A stretch of DNA of 36,893 nucleotides, from positions 1-36,893 of the forward strand of contig JAFEFS010000088.1 in NCBI GenBank assembly GCA_018240465.1, in the 5' to 3' direction. Below the pieces are notes generated by a model. That model was given only the letters and a program-made list of their open reading frames with translations. It was not told the DNA's origin and did no database searches. Shown one piece after another: positions 33,731 through 36,893 of the stretch (positions are counted from its first letter, which is position 1; every line of letters starts with the position of its first letter). The translations under genes and the position numbers were made by a program. The DNA is from Pseudomonadota bacterium. Its GTDB lineage: Bacteria; Pseudomonadota; Gammaproteobacteria; Xanthomonadales; Rhodanobacteraceae.

Positions 33731-34213
33731 TCAGGCGTTGCCGCTGAGGCCCTGGCCTTCGGCCTGACGACGCTGCTGCTCTGCGTAGAGCGCGTCAAAG
33801 TTGATCGGCTGCAGCAGGAACGGCGGGAAACCGCCATTCTGAACCAGGTCGGAGATGACCTGGCGCGCGTACGGGAACAGCACATTCGGGCAGTAGGTGG
33901 CGAGCACCGCGTCGCGCGAGGCCGCATCGAAACCGATCACGCCGAACACGCCGGCCTGCTGCACTTCGGCGAGATAGGCGGTCTTGTCTTCGAGCTTGCA
34001 GGTCACGGTGACCGTGAGCACGACTTCGTAGACGTCCTGCGCCAGCGTGCCGACCTTGTGCTCGAGGTTGAGTTGCACCTGCGGCTGGCCCTGCTCCTGG
34101 AAGATCTGCGGCGCGGACGGCACTTCGAACGAAGCATCCTTGATGTAGACCTTCTGCAGTTGCAGTTGCGCGCCGGCGTCGGCGCTGCCGTTGGCGGGAA
34201 GGTTGTCAGTCAT
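33731..34213 (-). CDS. secB: Protein-export chaperone SecB
   Basis: This 160-residue protein is SecB, the tetrameric cytosolic chaperone that keeps preproteins unfolded and hands them to SecA. Conserved features are LQLQKVYIKDASFEVPSAP at the N-terminus, the LEHKVGTL and YEVVLTVTVTCK strands, GVIGF, YCPNVLFPYARQVISDLV and GGFPPFLLQPINFDALYAE. The length is normal. It lies in the conserved rhodanese-secB-gpsA cluster but is flanked on both sides by the double-hairpin repeats, which may affect its transcript ends. Confidence 0.98.
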   Translation of the reverse strand: MTDNLPANGSADAGAQLQLQKVYIKDASFEVPSAPQIFQEQGQPQVQLNLEHKVGTLAQDVYEVVLTVTVTCKLEDKTAYLAEVQQAGVFGVIGFDAASRDAVLATYCPNVLFPYARQVISDLVQNGGFPPFLLQPINFDALYAEQQRRQAEGQGLSGNA

Positions 34214-34247
34214 TTCGATAACTCCAAAAAATCAAAATTGAATTGAA

Positions 34248-34370
34248 AAGTGCGGCCAGGGATGGTCGCTTTTTGATTCTCGCGATCGGGCATGATCGCA
34301 ACGAACCAACCCAAAGTGCGACCACGGATGGCCGCTTCTTGATTCTCGCGATCAGGGGCGATCGCAAAGA
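34248..34370. repeat. Two tandem double-hairpin repeat units upstream of secB
   Basis: Units at 34248-34302 and 34314-34370 match those downstream of secB. Here the second hairpin is perfect in both copies: GCGATC-gggcat-GATCGC and GCGATC-aggggc-GATCGC. The first hairpin is less exact (GCGGCC…GGTCGC; GCGACC…GGCCGC). In the fourth unit the T-run is broken (TTCTTG). They lie between the rhodanese stop and the secB start, where a secB promoter or an RNA-processing site would be expected. Confidence 0.75.
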
Positions 34371-34422
34371 CAAACCCGTGGATTATCCCATGCGCGCGGC
34401 TTGCGCGCACCCGTGGGCACAA

Positions 34423-34863
34423 TCAGCGACCCTTGGCGACCGGCAGGTTGGCTTCGCGCCACGCGGCGAGGCCGCCACCAAGCCAGAACACCTGCTTGAA
34501 GCCGGCCTTGACCAGCTTGGCCGCAGCCTGCGCCGAGATCGTGCCGGCGCGGCAATAGACCGCAACCGGACGGTCTTTCACCGGCGCCAGGTCCCTGTTC
34601 TCGGGGTCGAACTGGCTCATTTGCACGCTGCGCGCGCCGGGAATGTGCGCCTTCTCGAAGTCGGCCGCGGGCGACAGGTCCACGAGCAGCGGGCCTTCGC
34701 GGTTGATCAACTGCGTGAGCGCAGCCGGCGTCAGCTCGCGATAGCCGCGGAACAGGCGCGAGAACTCGTTGCCGATCAATGCGACCAGGACGCCCGCGAA
34801 CAGCATCGCGAGGACGAGGTGATTGCCGAGGAATTCCGGCAGGCGGTGAAGGATGTCGGACAT
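34423..34863 (-). CDS. Membrane-anchored rhodanese-like sulfurtransferase (YibN-like)
   Basis: This 146-residue protein has an N-terminal transmembrane helix (about 14-32, LVLAMLFAGVLVALIG) and a rhodanese domain (about 45-140) with LLVDLSPAADFEKAHIPGA and the active-site loop YCRAGTISAQAAAKL, whose cysteine would carry the persulfide. It corresponds to YibN, encoded just upstream of secB in gammaproteobacteria. ATG 34863 begins the membrane segment; a longer frame adds an arginine-rich leader. The physiological sulfur acceptor is unknown. Confidence 0.92.
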   Translation of the reverse strand: MSDILHRLPEFLGNHLVLAMLFAGVLVALIGNEFSRLFRGYRELTPAALTQLINREGPLLVDLSPAADFEKAHIPGARSVQMSQFDPENRDLAPVKDRPVAVYCRAGTISAQAAAKLVKAGFKQVFWLGGGLAAWREANLPVAKGR

Positions 34864-34963
34864 GGAATGCGGGCGCGGCCGGCGCCGTTGAAGACTTGCG
34901 GGCACGGATTATCCGTCAGAGCGCGCCCTCAAGGCAAAATCGCGGCGAAAAGCGCCGCGCCAC

Positions 34964-35371
34964 TCAGCGTTGGGTGATGTCCGGCAGGCCCGTGACCAGC
35001 CACCAGCGCCGGGCCTTGTCGTCGTAGCGCCAACGCTGGCGGTCGAGCACGCTGCGCACGCTTTGCGTGTTGTTGTTGGTCAGCACGACCTCGGCCGTCA
35101 AGGCGACTTCGTTGTCGCCGGTGGGGCGCGCCGGCTGCGCGTTGTAGCCGCTGATGCGCACCTGGCGATAGCGTTCGAAATCAAGCGCGGTCAACGGATG
35201 TGCCTTGAGCGTCTCCGGATCTACAAAGGCCGCGGCGTCCTCGAAATTGCCCCAGCGTATCGTCGCCGCGTAGCTTTCCAGCGTCGTCTCGAGCAGGTCG
35301 CCTTTCGATTTCTGCGTTGCGCAGCCGGCGAGAAGGCTCAGCGAAACCAGCACGAGGAAGATGCGCAGCAT
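34964..35371 (-). CDS. Small lipoprotein, function unknown
   Basis: This 135-residue protein has a typical lipoprotein signal (LSLLAGC, lipidated cysteine at about 17). The mature part (LLETTLESYAATIRWGNFEDAAAFVDP, FERYRQVRISGYNAQ, RWRYDDKARRWWLVTGLPD) looks like a small NTF2- or SnoaL-like domain, common in proteobacterial lipoproteins. It has no catalytic signature. It starts 63 bases after the thioesterase gene on the same strand. Homologues are generally annotated as hypothetical. Confidence 0.82.
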   Translation of the reverse strand: MLRIFLVLVSLSLLAGCATQKSKGDLLETTLESYAATIRWGNFEDAAAFVDPETLKAHPLTALDFERYRQVRISGYNAQPARPTGDNEVALTAEVVLTNNNTQSVRSVLDRQRWRYDDKARRWWLVTGLPDITQR

Positions 35372-35434
35372 GGCGATATCCGGCGAAAACCGCGGTCATT
35401 GTATATGCGCCGCGCAGGACATGCGCCAGCGCCA

Positions 35435-35908
35435 TCAATTCGCGGCGCGGACCGCGACGAAGCGCGCGTCGAGCGTGCACGCGTCCTTGCCGTCCGCGAG
35501 CGGCACGCGGCAAGCCAGGCGCAGGCGGCCGCGGCCACGCGCAGCGAGCGCCTCGAGGAACGTCTGCCACGACTCGCCTTCGGCCAACATCGCGGTCGCG
35601 ACCAGCTCGCCCCATACCGGGGTGAGGTAGCGAATCGTCGAATCCTGTACGTAGACCTCGCACTCCAGGCCGAGCGACTCGAGCTTCAGCGCGATCAGAC
35701 CCCAGCCGGCCAGCGTGGTCAGGCCGGCGAGGCTGCCGCCGAACGCGCAGCCCTTGTCGTTGACGTTCGGCGCGAGCGGCGCGGCCAGGGTCAACGATTC
35801 GCCGTCGCAGTCGCGCAGCGCGATCTGCATCGCGCGCGCCAGCGGGATCGCGGCCAACAGGGAATCCAAATGCGCATGCGCAAACGCAAGGTCGGGAACG
35901 GGTTTCAT
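35435..35908 (-). CDS. YiiD C-terminal-type thioesterase
   Basis: This 157-residue protein is a single hot-dog domain of the YiiD_C type: LLAAIPLARAMQI, APLAPNVNDKGCAFGGSLAGL, STIRYLTPVWGELVATA. The N-D-K-G-(C/T)-x-FGGS stretch carries the likely active-site residues. It should hydrolyse an acyl-CoA or acyl-carrier thioester, with unknown chain length. ATG 35908 is used because the leader up to 35932 is not conserved. It lies divergent from hemD, with 78 bases between the start codons. Confidence 0.85.
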   Translation of the reverse strand: MKPVPDLAFAHAHLDSLLAAIPLARAMQIALRDCDGESLTLAAPLAPNVNDKGCAFGGSLAGLTTLAGWGLIALKLESLGLECEVYVQDSTIRYLTPVWGELVATAMLAEGESWQTFLEALAARGRGRLRLACRVPLADGKDACTLDARFVAVRAAN

Positions 35909-35986
35909 GGCCAACGACAAGGCGAGAGGCACGTAGTGTGCGCAGGCGGGCAGCCGCGATCAAGCGCGCTTGCTACAGTAGGCGAC

Positions 35987-36793
35987 ATGGCAAACCCGTC
36001 GTCGGCCCAGCACACCCTCACGCCGCCGCTGGCCGGCGCGACCGTGGTCGCGACCCGGCCCTCGACCTCGGCCGGCGCGATCAAACGCCGCATCGCCGCG
36101 CTCGGCGGCGCGGCACTTTCGCTGCCCGGCGTCGGCGTACGCCGCATCGACGATGCGAGCGGCGCGCGCGCGGCGCTGGGTGAGGCGCGCCGCGCCGACG
36201 TCGCCATCTTCGTCAGCCCCAATGCCGTACGCCATGCGTTCGCCCTGCTGCCGACGCTGCGCTTCGCGCGCACGACCACGGTCTGCGCCGTTGGCCGCGC
36301 GACCGCGCGGGCGCTGACACGACGTGGTGTGAGCAACGTGGCACAACCGGGCTCGCGCCAGGACAGCGAAGGCCTGCTTGCGTTGCCGCAGCTCGTACGC
36401 CTGCACGGGCGCCGCGTCGCCCTGATCGGCGCTGCGGGCGGACGCGAGCTGCTGCCCGCAACGCTGCGTGCGCGCGGCGCAACACTGCAAAGTGTCCATG
36501 TATACCAGCGCTGCACGCCGCGCTGGAACCGCCGACACTTCGCCGCACTCGAAAACGCCGCGATGCCGCTGCTGACCCTGGTGTCGAGCGCCGAGGTCAT
36601 CGCCAACCTCGCGCGCTGCCTGCCGCGAGAACTGTTCGCCAGGCTGGCCGCGGGAGAATGCGTGGCCAGCAGCCTGCGCCTCGCGCAAAGCGCGCGCGCC
36701 GCGGGTTTCGCGCGCGTGCATGTCGCCGCCTCCGCCGGCAGCGACGATCTGCTGGCCGCCGCGCAATCCGCGCTCGCGCAGCACCGACTTTGA
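35987..36793 (+). CDS. hemD: Uroporphyrinogen-III synthase
   Basis: This 268-residue enzyme closes hydroxymethylbilane to uroporphyrinogen III in haem synthesis. The two-lobed fold shows in VVATRPSTSAGAIKRRIAALGG at the start, IFVSPNAVRHAFALL and AVGRATARALTRRGV in the first lobe, and RVALIGAAGGRELLPATLRARG, VHVYQRC and LVSSAEVIANL in the second. ATG 35987 begins the protein; the very long open frame upstream on this strand is the shadow of the lipoprotein and thioesterase genes. hemC and hemX/hemY are not adjacent in this window. Confidence 0.93.
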   Translation: MANPSSAQHTLTPPLAGATVVATRPSTSAGAIKRRIAALGGAALSLPGVGVRRIDDASGARAALGEARRADVAIFVSPNAVRHAFALLPTLRFARTTTVCAVGRATARALTRRGVSNVAQPGSRQDSEGLLALPQLVRLHGRRVALIGAAGGRELLPATLRARGATLQSVHVYQRCTPRWNRRHFAALENAAMPLLTLVSSAEVIANLARCLPRELFARLAAGECVASSLRLAQSARAAGFARVHVAASAGSDDLLAAAQSALAQHRL

Positions 36794-36799
36794 CAACGG

Positions 36800-36892
36800 C
36801 TATTTCGCCAGCCAGCGCGTCGCCTCGGTGAGACCGTCGGGCGTCAGCGGATACATGCGTTCCTCGACCAGATCGCGGATCATCTGGTTCGA
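36800..36892 (-). CDS. C-terminal end of an unidentified protein (cut by the window edge)
   Basis: The last bases encode, on the minus strand, thirty residues in one frame ending in TAG: SNQMIRDLVEERMYPL then TPDGLTEATRWLAK. The composition is that of a real protein end, and the gene converges with hemD, seven bases from its stop. Too little is present to name a family. Confidence 0.65.
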   Translation of the reverse strand, partial: SNQMIRDLVEERMYPLTPDGLTEATRWLAK

Positions 36893-36893
36893 C

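Noticed and set aside
33607..34370. CRISPR array near secB
   Set aside because: Only four copies, in two groups split by a gene, with unequal non-unique spacing and internal hairpins; no cas genes.

Overview
The window is GC-rich, densely packed bacterial DNA. UbiJ/UbiB (ubiquinone), SecB, TruC, TrmL, YajQ, outer-membrane TonB-dependent receptors and lipoproteins point to a gammaproteobacterium. The large membrane-anchored ankyrin protein beside yajQ, the OleD-like reductase and the secreted proteins with 'WYDP' repeats suggest the Xanthomonadales/Lysobacterales (Rhodanobacteraceae-like). That placement is an inference from gene content, not from a marker phylogeny.

Layout. (1) Bases 1-3712 are the end of a PQQ-linked oxidation locus: a periplasmic binding domain fused to cytochrome c (cut by the window edge), a DUF779 protein, and a receptor closely resembling E. 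coli YncD/PqqU, the outer-membrane PQQ importer. (2) 3741-8093: a NarL/UhpA-type two-component system divergent from a second TonB-dependent receptor. (3) 8279-10917: a family 2 glycosyltransferase, a tRNA with a CAU anticodon (probably the lysidine-modified tRNA-Ile2) with its own terminator, and a secreted sorbosone/glucose dehydrogenase-type enzyme that should also need PQQ. (4) 11088-15922: a 1162-residue membrane ankyrin protein, yajQ and truC. (5) About 15.95-21.2 kb is an accessory island: a ParE-type toxin-antitoxin pair, a WYL regulator, a uracil-DNA-glycosylase-fold protein, a small unknown, a degenerate FtsZ-like protein and a DnaB-like ATPase that lacks the expected catalytic glutamate. 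No integrase or attachment site was seen. (6) 20.9-24.6 kb: two tiny ORFs, then ubiB, ubiJ and an orphan OleD-like reductase. (7) 24.7-30.6 kb: a secreted alpha/beta hydrolase, a cupin, a DUF4156 lipoprotein and a double M16 peptidase lipoprotein. (8) 31.0-36.9 kb: two related small secreted proteins, trmL, the conserved rhodanese-secB-gpsA group, a lipoprotein, a YiiD-type thioesterase, hemD and the end of an unidentified gene.

How the genes may work together. The PQQ importer, the binding-protein/cytochrome fusion and the soluble PQQ dehydrogenase suggest a cell that scavenges PQQ for periplasmic oxidation; no PQQ biosynthesis gene is visible here. The accessory island is the best candidate for an undescribed system. 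The FtsZ-like protein keeps residues matching the T7 (synergy) loop aspartates but has lost the GTP-binding signature, and its convergent neighbour is a replicative-helicase-like ATPase with a substituted catalytic residue. Both look like decoys or regulators of core machinery. They sit beside a DNA-repair-fold protein and a WYL regulator, a combination typical of anti-phage loci. A second novelty is a four-copy repeat made of two hairpins, placed in pairs on both sides of secB.
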